Source: Bacillota bacterium (GTDB taxonomy: Bacteria > Bacillota > Clostridia > Oscillospirales > Ruminococcaceae). Taken from it: 64,000 nucleotides of DNA. The stretch's first letter is position 1; each line of letters opens with the position of its first letter. The stretch covers positions 1 to 64,000 of the forward strand of contig JAEZYS010000017.1 in assembly GCA_023418925.1 (NCBI GenBank). The letters are read 5' to 3'. A model generated the notes under the pieces. The model was not told where the DNA came from. It made no database searches and worked only from the letters and a program-made list of their open reading frames with translations. The position numbers and the translations under genes are program-made. Of this stretch, positions 1 to 8,884 are shown one piece after another.

Positions 1-386
<386 letters not shown>

Positions 387-468
387 TTAAGTGATCTTAA
401 ATGGTCTCGCATGTCGCAGATCAAATTCATTGTTCAATTTTGAGTGTGCATGTACTGCGCATTCATTT

Positions 469-544
<76 letters not shown>

Positions 545-639
545 AGTGGTTTGTGTGGTCGAATTTTCGGCCACACAGCAATCGCTCAAAATCGTCTTAG
601 GACGTTTTGATAAATCGCTGTCATATCAGCGAGCATTAT

Positions 640-715
640 GGCCCGTTGGTCAAGTGGCCTAAGACTCCGGCCTCTCACGCCGGCAACGGGGGTTCGAATC
701 CCCCACGGGTCACCA
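640..715 (+). tRNA. tRNA-Glu (anticodon CTC)
   Basis: Acceptor GGCCCGT/ACGGGTC (one G-U pair), anticodon stem CCGGC/GCCGG with loop CTCTCAC (anticodon CTC), perfect T-stem GGGGG/CCCCC around TTCGAAT, encoded CCA. The second tRNA between 23S and 5S rRNA. Confidence 0.95.
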
Positions 716-742
716 TGATACTAAGTGACAGCTTGGTATCGA

Positions 743-860
743 GTCGGTGTTAATGACGATGAGGATCCACCCGTTCCCATTCCGAACACGGTCGTTAAGC
801 TCATCAGTGCCGAAGATACTTGGATGGAGACGTCCTGGGAAAATAGGTCGATGCCGACAC
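743..860 (+). rRNA. 5S ribosomal RNA
   Basis: The conserved core CCCGTTCCCATTCCGAACAC at 770-789 is diagnostic of 5S rRNA. Terminal helix I forms between GTCGGTGT (743-750) and ATGCCGAC (851-858). Length about 118 nt, as expected. Ends are set by helix I and may be off by one or two bases. Confidence 0.95.
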
Positions 861-903
861 TTAATACAGGATTAATTAAAATAATATTTAGTCCTGTAGA
901 TAT

Positions 904-979
904 TCCTCAATAGCTCAGTCGGTAGAGCATGCGGCTGTTAACCGCAGGGTCGTTGGTTCGAGTCCAACAGGGGGAGCCA
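904..979 (+). tRNA. tRNA-Asn (anticodon GTT)
   Basis: The anticodon stem TGCGG/CCGCA closes loop CTGTTAA (anticodon GTT); the T-arm GTTGG/CCAAC holds TTCGAGT; CCA is encoded. The acceptor stem is imperfect: TCCTCAA faces AGGGGGA, so the two inner pairs (A-G, A-A) do not form. This may reflect an assembly chimera among rRNA operon copies or real decay. Confidence 0.88.
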
Positions 980-990
980 ATCACGAATAA

Positions 991-1033
991 TCCGAACACA
1001 TTTGTTACTAAAGATGTGTTCGGATTTATTATT
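991..1033 (+). terminator. Intrinsic terminator of the rRNA operon
   Basis: Inverted repeat TCCGAACACAT (991-1001) and ATGTGTTCGGA (1014-1024), followed by a T-rich tail TTTATTATT. It directly follows tRNA-Asn and ends the rRNA/tRNA transcript. Confidence 0.85.
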
Positions 1034-1175
1034 TATATTTGATATTTTACTGTATCCGTGATTTATAGGCTTTTAACTGCAATAGCTTAGTGAATTCACT
1101 TGCATAAGAAAAATTCAATGAGGTAACTTGAATGTACATCATCAAGGAGAATTTCAAGAATATCCGCTGTAAGCA

Positions 1176-1634
1176 ATGTCAATTGAAGTACAGAAATACG
1201 ATGACGGCAAGCTGAAAATTGCTGTTAATGATTCGGAGCAGGATAAAATGCTGACAATGAAATTCTGTCCAGAGGCAAAACTTGAACGTATTCTTCAGGA
1301 ACGACTTGGAAGCAGTGAAGTTAAGGTAATTGAAGCTGCAAATTCATTTGTGTCAAAGCTTTCAGATGAGGTATTACGAAAAGGACATCAAATTTTAAAA
1401 TGAAAATGTTCTTACGGACAAGTATTCTTTCTGCAAAATGCAGTTTAGGCATGAGGAAGCCAATAAGCTGACAGTCACGGACGAAATGGGCAGTTCGCCG
1501 TTCTTTCTGAAAAATTTATGCACAGGAAGGCTGCAGAGCACAGTATACGGCATCATTTAAGGGTTGAGGATACTGAAACGTTAAGAGCAATTCTTGCAAA
1601 GGCTGAAAAGTCGTTGATAGTGATACTTTTTTAA
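1176..1634 (+). pseudogene. Decayed ORF of unknown function (frameshifted)
   Basis: A 75-codon ORF from 1176 to 1403 starts MSIEVQKYDDGKLKIAVND. Coding-like sequence continues beyond its stop in other frames: one stretch begins ENVLTDKYSFCKMQFRHEEA, then a shifted one reads EKFMHRKAAEHSIRHHLRV and ends at TAA 1632-1634. At least two frameshifts are needed to join them. No clear Shine-Dalgarno precedes 1176. I do not recognise the family. The pattern of polar, Lys/Glu-rich peptides in changing frames suggests a once larger gene now inactivated. Confidence 0.45.
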
Positions 1635-1853
1635 AAAAATACTTTTGAATCAATCGCAAAAGCAATCTTTACAGGCGGAGGTAACTCTTTTTTAGACTTA
1701 AAATATATTAATAATTCTGATAAGGAAACATTCTATATTGAGGATATTACTTATATATATCCTCAATCAGTACATTCAAATAATCCTTATAAATCTGACT
1801 TATTATATTATGAAGAAAATATAAATACTTTAGATAAAAAATACTTTATATGA
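1635..1853 (+). pseudogene. ORF remnant without start codon
   Basis: Open frame of 72 codons directly after the TAA at 1632-1634 and in the same frame. It encodes a peptide beginning KNTFESIAKAIFTGGGNSF and ending in a Tyr/Asn-rich tail (stop at 1851-1853). There is no usable start and no ribosome binding site. It may be the 3' part of a lost gene; I cannot name a family. From 1854 to about 2080 I see no gene. Confidence 0.3.
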
Positions 1854-2080
1854 TGTTTATAATAGTATAGAATCTTATGGATTTTATCCAGATAAATAAG
1901 TTATTATCCTAACACAAAAATAATTTTAAGAGCTGTACGTAAATAGCCATGGAAAAGAATCAATTAAACATTAAATTAACTGCTATAATTATGGCAGTTA
2001 ATTTTTATCAAGGTATGCGTACATTATTTGCTCTATCTGTGCTATTAATCAATCAAAATGTTGACGTGATATTCCTAATA

Positions 2081-2169
2081 TGTTACATCTGCAAGTAATA
2101 GTCTCTCGTAAGTGACAGACCGTAAATGTGTCTTGAGACGCAGCTAGTAACATAGGGCTATGCCCGTAT
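2081..2169 (+). ncRNA. Candidate structured small RNA of unknown class
   Basis: Nested pairings form a long closing helix: TGTTAC (2081-2086) with GTAACA (2147-2152), CTGC (2089-2092) with GCAG (2140-2143), and GTCTC (2101-2105) with GAGAC (2135-2139). Inside, AGAC (2117-2120) can pair with GTCT (2130-2133). A short hairpin GGGC/GCCC follows (2155-2165), then a strong intrinsic terminator. There is no coding sequence and the next gene is about 390 bp away, so this looks like a stand-alone RNA, not a leader. No known family was recognised and no good promoter was found. Confidence 0.45.
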
Positions 2170-2203
2170 AAAAAACCGCCGGCTTTGCTGGCGGTTTTTT
2201 ATT
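2170..2203 (+). terminator. Intrinsic terminator
   Basis: AAAAAACCGCC (2170-2180) pairs with GGCGGTTTTTT (2190-2200) over loop GGCTTTGCT. The A/T flanks make it usable from both strands. It ends the candidate RNA or the decayed region. Confidence 0.9.
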
Positions 2204-2432
2204 AAACTATAAGTTATTCAATAGTTGTTGTTATATCCTAATAAAACTCTATCCTGCAAAGCTTATGATAATATTAATTAAGGTTGCTATATTTTATGGT
2301 TTGTTGCTTTAATGTTGTTTGTTGAGGCAAAATGACGTGCAAATCAAAAATAAAGCAACATCTTTTATATCTAATTAGTAGAAAAGAGTTTGATGCAGTA
2401 AATAAAAATGTAAACAATGCACAAATGTCATG

Positions 2433-2511
2433 TTATTTTCATAGCGATTACGGAAATAAATCAAAATAAACAAACAAAACTCTTGAAAAATGATTCTTAA
2501 AGTGATATTAT
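2433..2511 (+). promoter_or_regulatory. Promoter of the ABC transporter/mtn operon with upstream palindrome
   Basis: TTGAAA (2483-2488) and TATTAT (2506-2511) with 17-bp spacing make a good sigma-A promoter about 80 bp before the binding-protein gene. Just upstream, TTATTTTC (2433-2440) and GGAAATAA (2452-2459) form an imperfect palindrome that could bind a regulator, for example the DeoR-family protein encoded at 8885-9658. The region 2204-2432 holds no gene that I can see. Confidence 0.6.
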
Positions 2512-2591
2512 GTAGATACACAATAAAAGATACCACAAAAATGCGGTATAAACAGACAAAAACATTTCCATTTATTGAAGGAGGATTTCAA

Positions 2592-3764
2592 ATGAAAAAA
2601 CTACTGGCACTTATCTCATCACTAATATTTGCATCAACTATGTTTACAGGATGCGGCTCATCAGGCAGCAATACTGAAACAGAAAAAACAACAACAGCTG
2701 CAGCTACTACAACAGCAGGTTCCACTGCTGCTTCAACAGGAGATGTTGATCTGACAAAGCTTGAAGGCAAGAAAATTGCAGTTGTACGTAACCTTGCTGC
2801 AGGAGATCACACACAGCAGTTCCTTGACGGATGTGTATCAGAGGGTGAGAGCTTCGGCTTTACAGTTGATACATATGTAACTGACGGTGACGACGCAAAA
2901 ACTCAGGAAGTTGTTGCACAGTGTATTTCTAAGGGATATGACGGACTTATTCTTTCACACGGTCAGCTTTCATACACATATGACATGCTCAAGCCTGCAA
3001 GAGATGCAGGAATGGAAGTAGTAACATTTGACAGTATGCCTCATAAGGGCGGCGATGCTGCTGGTGAACTTCTTGAAGGTGTTACTTCAACAGCTCAGGA
3101 CGACCAGGCACTTGCTCAGCTTTCACTTGATTCAATGCTTTCAGAATATCAGGCTAAGGGCGGTCAGCTTCCTATGAAAGTCCTGAAGACATTCATGGGC
3201 CCTGGCATACCTCCTCTTGACAGACGTAACACTGTTTATACTAAGTATGAAGAAGAAGGAAAAATAAAAACTCTTGAAGTTATAGCTCCTACTGATACAG
3301 CTAACGTACGTGGTGATATGACTAACAAGACTGCTGCTATTCTTCCTAAGTATGCTGAAGGTTCTGTTGACGCAATCTGGGGCTGCTACGATGAACTTGC
3401 AAAGGGTGTTCTTCAGGCACTTAACGATGCAGGCCGTACAGATATCCCAATGTATACAATTGACGTTTCAAACGATGATATTAACCTGATGCGTACAAAC
3501 AATACAGTATGGAGATCAACAGCTGCTGTTGACCCTAAGCTTATCGGTATCGTTAATATGAGACTTCTCGCTTCAAAGTTTGTAGGTGTTGAAACACCAG
3601 AGTACTACAATCTTTCTGCAAACAATATCATGACAGATGATCTTAAGGATGACACAGCAATGTCATCATTAAATACTGTAGTTCCAGGTTGGGGCGATGC
3701 TACAACAGATGCTTCATTCAATCTTGACTGGATGGATACTCTTCGCGAAAAATTCGCTCAATAA
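2592..3764 (+). CDS. Sugar ABC transporter substrate-binding lipoprotein (RbsB-like)
   Basis: A 390-residue periplasmic-binding-protein fold (Peripla_BP_4/ribose type) tethered to the membrane. The signal peptide ends in lipobox FTGC (Cys21), followed by a Thr/Ala/Ser-rich linker of about 30 residues. The ATG at 2592 is chosen because AAGGAGGA lies just upstream; an in-frame start at 2490 lacks a binding site. The body has alternating Rossmann-like segments typical of pentose binders. Operon neighbours are a double ATPase, a permease, mtnK and mtnA. By context the ligand is more likely 5-methylthioribose, 5-deoxyribose or a related pentose than ribose itself; that is inference. Confidence 0.88.
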   Translation: MKKLLALISSLIFASTMFTGCGSSGSNTETEKTTTAAATTTAGSTAASTGDVDLTKLEGKKIAVVRNLAAGDHTQQFLDGCVSEGESFGFTVDTYVTDGDDAKTQEVVAQCISKGYDGLILSHGQLSYTYDMLKPARDAGMEVVTFDSMPHKGGDAAGELLEGVTSTAQDDQALAQLSLDSMLSEYQAKGGQLPMKVLKTFMGPGIPPLDRRNTVYTKYEEEGKIKTLEVIAPTDTANVRGDMTNKTAAILPKYAEGSVDAIWGCYDELAKGVLQALNDAGRTDIPMYTIDVSNDDINLMRTNNTVWRSTAAVDPKLIGIVNMRLLASKFVGVETPEYYNLSANNIMTDDLKDDTAMSSLNTVVPGWGDATTDASFNLDWMDTLREKFAQ

Positions 3765-3782
3765 TCAGATAGGAAGAAGTTT

Positions 3783-5294
3783 ATGAATGAATTAAAACTT
3801 GAAATGCGGGATATTTCACTTGAATTCCCGGGAGTTAAGGCGCTTAGCGGTGTAGATTTTGATCTGACCGGCGGTACTATTCATGCACTTATTGGTGCAA
3901 ACGGTGCAGGCAAATCAACTCTAATGAAGGTGCTGGCAGGTGCCAACACACATTATACAGGTCAAGTTTTCGTTGATGGGGAACCGGTTGAAATCCGGTC
4001 CCCAAAAAACGCAAAAGATCTGGGCATTGAAATAGTATATCAAGAAGTTGATATTGCGCTTATTCCGTATCTTACAGTAGCTGAAAATGTTATGTTTAAT
4101 GTAATTGTAAACAATATGGGTAAAAAACAACTTATTAACTGGTCAGAAGTTAAAAGAACGGCTAAGAAAACCCTTGAAAAACTAAATGTAAAGCTTGACG
4201 TAAATCAGATTGTTTCAGAGCTTACTCTTGCTCAGAAGCAGATGGTGCTGATTGCACGCTGCGTGGTAGAAAGATGTCGGTTGCTTATTCTTGATGAACC
4301 TACTGCTCCGTTGTCAAATTCAGAAACGGAGGAACTGTTCCGTATAGTGCGTGAACTTGCCAAAGAAGGCGTTGCAATTGTATTTATTTCACACAGACTT
4401 AATGAGCTGTTTGAAATCTGCGAAACAATTACCGTAATGAGAGACGGTAAGATTGTAAAAAATATGCCAATCACTCCAGAGCTTCAGACAAAGGATATTG
4501 TAGAGCTGATGCTTGGACGTAAATTTGATGATAATTATACTAAAAAAGAAATACAAATCGGCGAACCGCTTCTTGAAATTAAAGGCCTGACAGAAGCCGA
4601 GGGTAAAGTCAGGGATATTAATATGACAGTAAGACGAGGCGAGATCGTTGCTGTTGCAGGACTTGTAGGCGCAGGTAAAACAGAACTCTGTAAAACCTTG
4701 TTTGCAGCATTTAAACAAAGCAGCGGCACAATAAAATTGAACGGAAAAACAATTAAATATAAAAATCCTAACGAGGCAGTTAAAAATGGGTTTGCTCTTG
4801 TTCCGGAGGAACGCCGTAAGGAAGGTGTTCTGATTACAGACCCTGTATATTCCAACATAAGCGTTGCTGCAATGAACAAGTACACCGGTTTCATGTCTGT
4901 TGTAAACAGAATGAAAGAAAAGAAAGATGCATGCAAAATGATTACAGATCTCGGAATAAAAACTCCGTCTGAAATTCAGGAGGTTGCTCTTCTTTCAGGC
5001 GGAAATCAGCAGAAGGTTGTTCTTGGGAAATGGCTGAATTCCGAATCAGAAATTTACATTTTCGACGAACCGACAAAGGGAATTGACGTCGGAGCCAAGA
5101 GGGACATGTATGACCTTATTGAAAAGCTTGTAGAGCAAGGAAAAGGCGTAATATATGCTTCCTGTGAATTTCAGGAGATACTTACCATTGCAGACAGAGT
5201 ATATGTAATGTATGACGGACAGATAACGAAAGAATTAAACGTTGCAGACACGAATGAAAAAGAATTACTTTATTTGTCAACAGGAGGCAATTAA
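3783..5294 (+). CDS. Sugar ABC transporter ATP-binding protein (RbsA/MglA-like, two ATPase domains)
   Basis: A 503-residue protein with two fused ABC domains. The first has Walker A GANGAGKST (near residue 40) and Walker B LLILDEPTAP. The second has degenerate Walker A GLVGAGKTE, signature LSGGNQQKVVLGKW and Walker B IYIFDEPTKGID. This architecture is that of the CUT2 pentose importers (RbsA, XylG, MglA). It starts 18 bp after the binding-protein gene and its end nearly abuts the permease start. It energises uptake of the same sugar. Confidence 0.93.
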   Translation: MNELKLEMRDISLEFPGVKALSGVDFDLTGGTIHALIGANGAGKSTLMKVLAGANTHYTGQVFVDGEPVEIRSPKNAKDLGIEIVYQEVDIALIPYLTVAENVMFNVIVNNMGKKQLINWSEVKRTAKKTLEKLNVKLDVNQIVSELTLAQKQMVLIARCVVERCRLLILDEPTAPLSNSETEELFRIVRELAKEGVAIVFISHRLNELFEICETITVMRDGKIVKNMPITPELQTKDIVELMLGRKFDDNYTKKEIQIGEPLLEIKGLTEAEGKVRDINMTVRRGEIVAVAGLVGAGKTELCKTLFAAFKQSSGTIKLNGKTIKYKNPNEAVKNGFALVPEERRKEGVLITDPVYSNISVAAMNKYTGFMSVVNRMKEKKDACKMITDLGIKTPSEIQEVALLSGGNQQKVVLGKWLNSESEIYIFDEPTKGIDVGAKRDMYDLIEKLVEQGKGVIYASCEFQEILTIADRVYVMYDGQITKELNVADTNEKELLYLSTGGN

Positions 5295-5295
5295 G

Positions 5296-6318
5296 ATGAG
5301 TGGAAAAACTTTGTCTGCAAATAACAACGCAGGCGGAAAAAAAGCTATGGAATTTATAACAAAATGGGGAACTCTTCTCACCATTTTGCTTCTGTTCATA
5401 GTTTTCACCTTTGGTAACTGGAACAAAGACACTAACTCCAGCATATTCCTAACCGGCAATAACATGATTACAATCCTTAGAAGTATTTCTATCACTGCAA
5501 TCATTGCAATCGGTCTTACTTTTTCACTTGCAGTAAATGGCATGGACCTTTCAATTGGTGCTACAGCAAACTTTGCAGACTTTTTAATTATGACTATGTT
5601 TGTATGGCATAATATAAACATGGGTGTATCAATTTTATTAACACTTTTAATCTGTCTTGTAGTAGCATTTATAAACTGTGTTCTTATTGTAAAGCTGAAA
5701 ATTCCTGACATGGTTGCTACTTTATCCGTAATGTTCATGTTCCAGGGTGTAGCAATGACCTATTCAAACGGTGGTGCAATCACAGAGCGTATGACAAGAG
5801 CAAACGGTCAGCCTTCAGAGGGACTTGTTCCTGCTGCATTCCGTGCAATGGGTAAAGAACCATGGCTTATCATTATAATGCTTGCTGTTGTTGTATTCGC
5901 ATTCTTCTTCCTCAACTATACAAAGCATGGCAGATATATGTATGCAGTTGGCGGAAACCCTGAAGCTGCAAGACTTTCAGGTATTGCAGTTAACAAATAT
6001 AAGATTCTTGCATATTTCCTTTCAGCAGTATTTGCTGCTCTCGGTGGTATTTTCATAGCTGCCCGTGTAGGAACTGCTCAGGTTAACGCAGGAGCTTCTT
6101 ACCTCATGCCTTCTGTTGCAGCCGCATATATCGGTTTCTCAGTTGCAGGTGCAGGAAAACCTAATGCTATAGGTACTCTTGCAGGCGCAGTTCTTGTAGG
6201 ACTTCTCGAAAACGGACTTATAATGATGTCTGTTCCTTACTTTGCAATGGATATTGTAAAGGGCGGAGTTCTTGCTATAGCACTTGCTCTCACATATTCA
6301 CAGAAAAAGAGCAACTAA
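5296..6318 (+). CDS. Sugar ABC transporter permease (RbsC-like)
   Basis: About 340 residues with eight or more hydrophobic helices and the CUT2 permease pattern (GLTFSLAVNGMDLSIGA, then RYMYAVGGNPEAARLSGI near the middle). The ATG at 5296 is preferred because GGAGGCAATTAAG precedes it; an upstream in-frame ATG at 5242 lies inside the ATPase gene. It forms the membrane channel of the transporter encoded by the two preceding genes. Confidence 0.93.
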   Translation: MSGKTLSANNNAGGKKAMEFITKWGTLLTILLLFIVFTFGNWNKDTNSSIFLTGNNMITILRSISITAIIAIGLTFSLAVNGMDLSIGATANFADFLIMTMFVWHNINMGVSILLTLLICLVVAFINCVLIVKLKIPDMVATLSVMFMFQGVAMTYSNGGAITERMTRANGQPSEGLVPAAFRAMGKEPWLIIIMLAVVVFAFFFLNYTKHGRYMYAVGGNPEAARLSGIAVNKYKILAYFLSAVFAALGGIFIAARVGTAQVNAGASYLMPSVAAAYIGFSVAGAGKPNAIGTLAGAVLVGLLENGLIMMSVPYFAMDIVKGGVLAIALALTYSQKKSN

Positions 6319-6345
6319 TATTTCAAAAATTACTTAAAACATGCA

Positions 6346-6382
6346 TTCCCCGGGAGAATTATCCCCCTTTTCTCCCGGGGAA
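6346..6382 (+). other. Strong intercistronic hairpin
   Basis: TTCCCCGGGAGAA (6346-6358) pairs perfectly with TTCTCCCGGGGAA (6370-6382). There is no U-tract, so it is more likely an mRNA-stabilising or partial-attenuation structure between the transporter genes and mtnK than a full terminator. Confidence 0.65.
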
Positions 6383-6471
6383 CAATCACAAACTTTAATC
6401 TGAAAAATACGGCTGACAGGATTAAAAATTGAACCGTATATTACGTTCAATATTTGAAAGGATGATTAATT

Positions 6472-7695
6472 ATGTCACGTTTTGATAAATACTTTTTATT
6501 GAAAGCTGATGACGTTGCAGAGTATGTTCAGGAAAAGCTTTCGTTTTTCCCGGCTGATGCAAAATTTGAATGCAAGGAAATCGGCGACGGTAATCTGAAT
6601 TATGTATTCAGACTCGTTGATACAAATACAGGTAAGTCTATTATTGTCAAGCAGGCAGGAGAGGCAACAAGAATTTCCGCTGATATGAAGCTTTCTACAG
6701 ACAGAGGAAGAATTGAAGCAAAAATTCTCGGTATTCAGGCAGGATATGCTCCGGGACTTGTTCCTGAAGTTTACCTTTATGATGAAGTTATGTGTGCAAT
6801 GTCTATGGAAGACATGGTAGGGCATAAAATCATGAGAAGTGCTCTCATGAATCACGAAAAGTTTCCTCGTTTCGCTGAAGATATTTCAACATTCCTTGTA
6901 AACTCATTACTTCTTTCCACAGATGTTGTTATGAATCACAAGGAGAAAAAGGCTAACGTAAAGAGTTTTATTAACCCTGATCTCTGCGAAATTTCAGAGG
7001 ATCTTGTATACAGCGAGCCTTTTATTGATTACAATAACAGAAATAATGTTTTCCCTCTGAATGCTGAATTTGTAAAGAAAGAACTTTATGACGACAAGGC
7101 TCTTCACCTTGAAGCAGCAAAGCTCAAGTTTGAATTTATGAATAATGCTCAGGCACTCATTCACGGTGACCTGCATACAGGTTCAATCTTTGTAAATAAG
7201 GAACATACCTACATCTTCGATCCTGAATTTGCATTTTATGGTCCTATGGGTTATGACATAGGAAACGTAATAGCAAACATGTTTTTTGCTTGGTGCAACG
7301 CTGATGCAACTATTGAAGATGCAGAACAAAAATCCGACTATTGCAACTGGATAATTGATACAATTGTAGAAATTGTTGACAAGTTTATTGCAAAGTTTAA
7401 GGTTTCATTTGAAGCAAATGTAACTGATACCATGGCAAAAACAGAAGGTTTTATGGACTGGTATCTTGGCACTGTTCTTTCTGATACAGCAGCTGTTGCA
7501 GGGCTTGAGTCAATCAGACGTACAGTCGGCATGGCAAACGTAAAGGATATTACAAAAATCCCTGATGAAGCAAAACGTGCAAGAGCAGAAAAGATTGTTA
7601 TTACACTTGCAAAAGATTATATAATGAACAGGGACAGTTTCAAATCCGGCAAGGATTACAGAAAAGCAATTGAAGCTGTTACCGCTAAATTCTGA
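6472..7695 (+). CDS. mtnK: S-methyl-5-thioribose kinase
   Basis: A 407-residue kinase of the choline/aminoglycoside kinase fold that phosphorylates C1 of 5-methylthioribose. The catalytic loop HGDLHTGS (231-238), metal-binding DPEF (250-253) and FYGPMGYDIGN are hallmark MtnK motifs. The N-terminal lobe has GDGNLNYVFR (38-47), the nucleotide loop. AAAGGATGA precedes the ATG. mtnA lies 40 bp downstream. Family members can also accept 5-deoxyribose, so the substrate could be either sugar. The usual partner genes of full methionine salvage (mtnB, mtnD, mtnW) are absent here, which points to a different fate of the product. Confidence 0.93.
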   Translation: MSRFDKYFLLKADDVAEYVQEKLSFFPADAKFECKEIGDGNLNYVFRLVDTNTGKSIIVKQAGEATRISADMKLSTDRGRIEAKILGIQAGYAPGLVPEVYLYDEVMCAMSMEDMVGHKIMRSALMNHEKFPRFAEDISTFLVNSLLLSTDVVMNHKEKKANVKSFINPDLCEISEDLVYSEPFIDYNNRNNVFPLNAEFVKKELYDDKALHLEAAKLKFEFMNNAQALIHGDLHTGSIFVNKEHTYIFDPEFAFYGPMGYDIGNVIANMFFAWCNADATIEDAEQKSDYCNWIIDTIVEIVDKFIAKFKVSFEANVTDTMAKTEGFMDWYLGTVLSDTAAVAGLESIRRTVGMANVKDITKIPDEAKRARAEKIVITLAKDYIMNRDSFKSGKDYRKAIEAVTAKF

Positions 7696-7735
7696 TAGCA
7701 TTGTATAAGGAATCAGGCTGGAAAGGAAAATTGAA

Positions 7736-8830
7736 ATGAGCGAAAAAAAATCAATTATGGACTATGAAACAGTAGCTCTCAACGACGAAAAAAGTGCGCT
7801 TGTCATTATAGATCAGACGCAGCTTCCGTACAATACAGAGATACTTACACTTACAAATCAAAAAGATATCTGGACTGCAATATATCTTCTCCAGGTAAGG
7901 GGTGCTCCTGCAATCGGCATTGCAGCTGCAATAGGAATTTACCTTGCAGCTAAGGAGATACAGGCTGAAACATATGATGATTTCTATGCTCAGTTTACAA
8001 AAGCAAAAGAATATCTTGCATCGGCACGTCCTACAGCAGTAAATCTTTTCTGGGCATTGAACAGAATGGACGATACTGTTAAGGCTAATTCAGACAAGTC
8101 TGTTGCAGAGCTTAAGGAAATTCTACATAAAGAAGCAGTTGCGATAAAGGAAGAGGACATCTGGGTATGCAAGCAGATAGGTGAAAATGCGCTTACTCTT
8201 GTTAAACCGGGTGACGGACTTCTCACACACTGTAATGCTGGTCAGCTGGCAACAGCTAAATATGGAACTGCAACAGCAGCAATGTATTTAGGACAGGAAA
8301 GAGGTTATAACTTCAGAGTTTTTGCTGATGAAACAAGACCTCTTCTTCAGGGTGCAAGACTTACTGCATATGAGCTGCACGAATCAGGAATTGATGTAAC
8401 ACTTATATGTGATAACATGTCAGCAACAGTCATGAAAAACGGCTGGGTAAACGCAGTGTTTGTAGGCTGTGACAGAGTTGCAGCAAACGGCGATACAGCT
8501 AATAAAATCGGTACTTCCGTTGTTGCTGCTGTTGCAAAGAGATATAACGTTCCTGTATATATCTGTGCTCCAACTTCAACAATAGACCTGAATACAAAGA
8601 CCGGTGCAGATATTCACATTGAACAGCGTCCTGCTGAGGAAGTTACAGAAATGTGGTATTCAAACCGTATGGCTCCTGTGGGAGTAAAGGTATTCAACCC
8701 TTGTTTTGATGTAACTGACAATGATCTTATTGCTGGAATTGTAACCGAATATGGAATTGCAAGAGCGCCATACACTGAATCACTGAAAGAAATTTTTGCA
8801 AAGAAAGAAGCGGCAAAAGCAGCTAAATAA
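7736..8830 (+). CDS. mtnA: S-methyl-5-thioribose-1-phosphate isomerase
   Basis: 364 residues of the eIF2B-alpha-like isomerase family. It carries RGAPAIG (55-61), the active-site Cys166 in HCNAG and Asp246 in GCDRVAANGD, spaced 80 residues apart as in known MtnA enzymes. It converts methylthioribose-1-phosphate (or 5-deoxyribose-1-phosphate) to the ribulose-1-phosphate. It follows mtnK in the same operon with its own AAAGGA site. Its product is the expected substrate of the class II aldolase encoded at 10119-11066. Confidence 0.93.
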   Translation: MSEKKSIMDYETVALNDEKSALVIIDQTQLPYNTEILTLTNQKDIWTAIYLLQVRGAPAIGIAAAIGIYLAAKEIQAETYDDFYAQFTKAKEYLASARPTAVNLFWALNRMDDTVKANSDKSVAELKEILHKEAVAIKEEDIWVCKQIGENALTLVKPGDGLLTHCNAGQLATAKYGTATAAMYLGQERGYNFRVFADETRPLLQGARLTAYELHESGIDVTLICDNMSATVMKNGWVNAVFVGCDRVAANGDTANKIGTSVVAAVAKRYNVPVYICAPTSTIDLNTKTGADIHIEQRPAEEVTEMWYSNRMAPVGVKVFNPCFDVTDNDLIAGIVTEYGIARAPYTESLKEIFAKKEAAKAAK

Positions 8831-8840
8831 AAAATATAAG

Positions 8841-8876
8841 GCGGAGATAATCTTCGCAAAGGAAAATTATCTCCGC
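8841..8876. terminator. Bidirectional terminator between convergent mtnA and deoR-family gene
   Basis: GCGGAGATAAT (8841-8851) pairs with ATTATCTCCGC (8866-8876). On the minus strand it is followed by a T-rich run; on the plus strand the tail is weaker. It lies in the 54-bp gap between two converging genes. Confidence 0.75.
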
Positions 8877-8884
8877 TAAAATTG

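Noticed and set aside
725..913. Open reading frame of 62 codons
   Set aside because: It overlaps 5S rRNA and the start of tRNA-Asn; a chance frame.
2061..2081. TTGACG and TAATAT as promoter of the candidate RNA
   Set aside because: The spacing is only 9 bp, far from the 16-19 bp needed.
4535..4936. 133-codon minus-strand frame inside the ABC ATPase gene
   Set aside because: It is antisense to a clearly conserved gene, lacks a ribosome binding site and has no recognisable domain.
6346..6382. Hairpin after the permease as a full terminator
   Set aside because: Despite the strong stem there is no U-tract, and mtnK downstream has no obvious promoter of its own.
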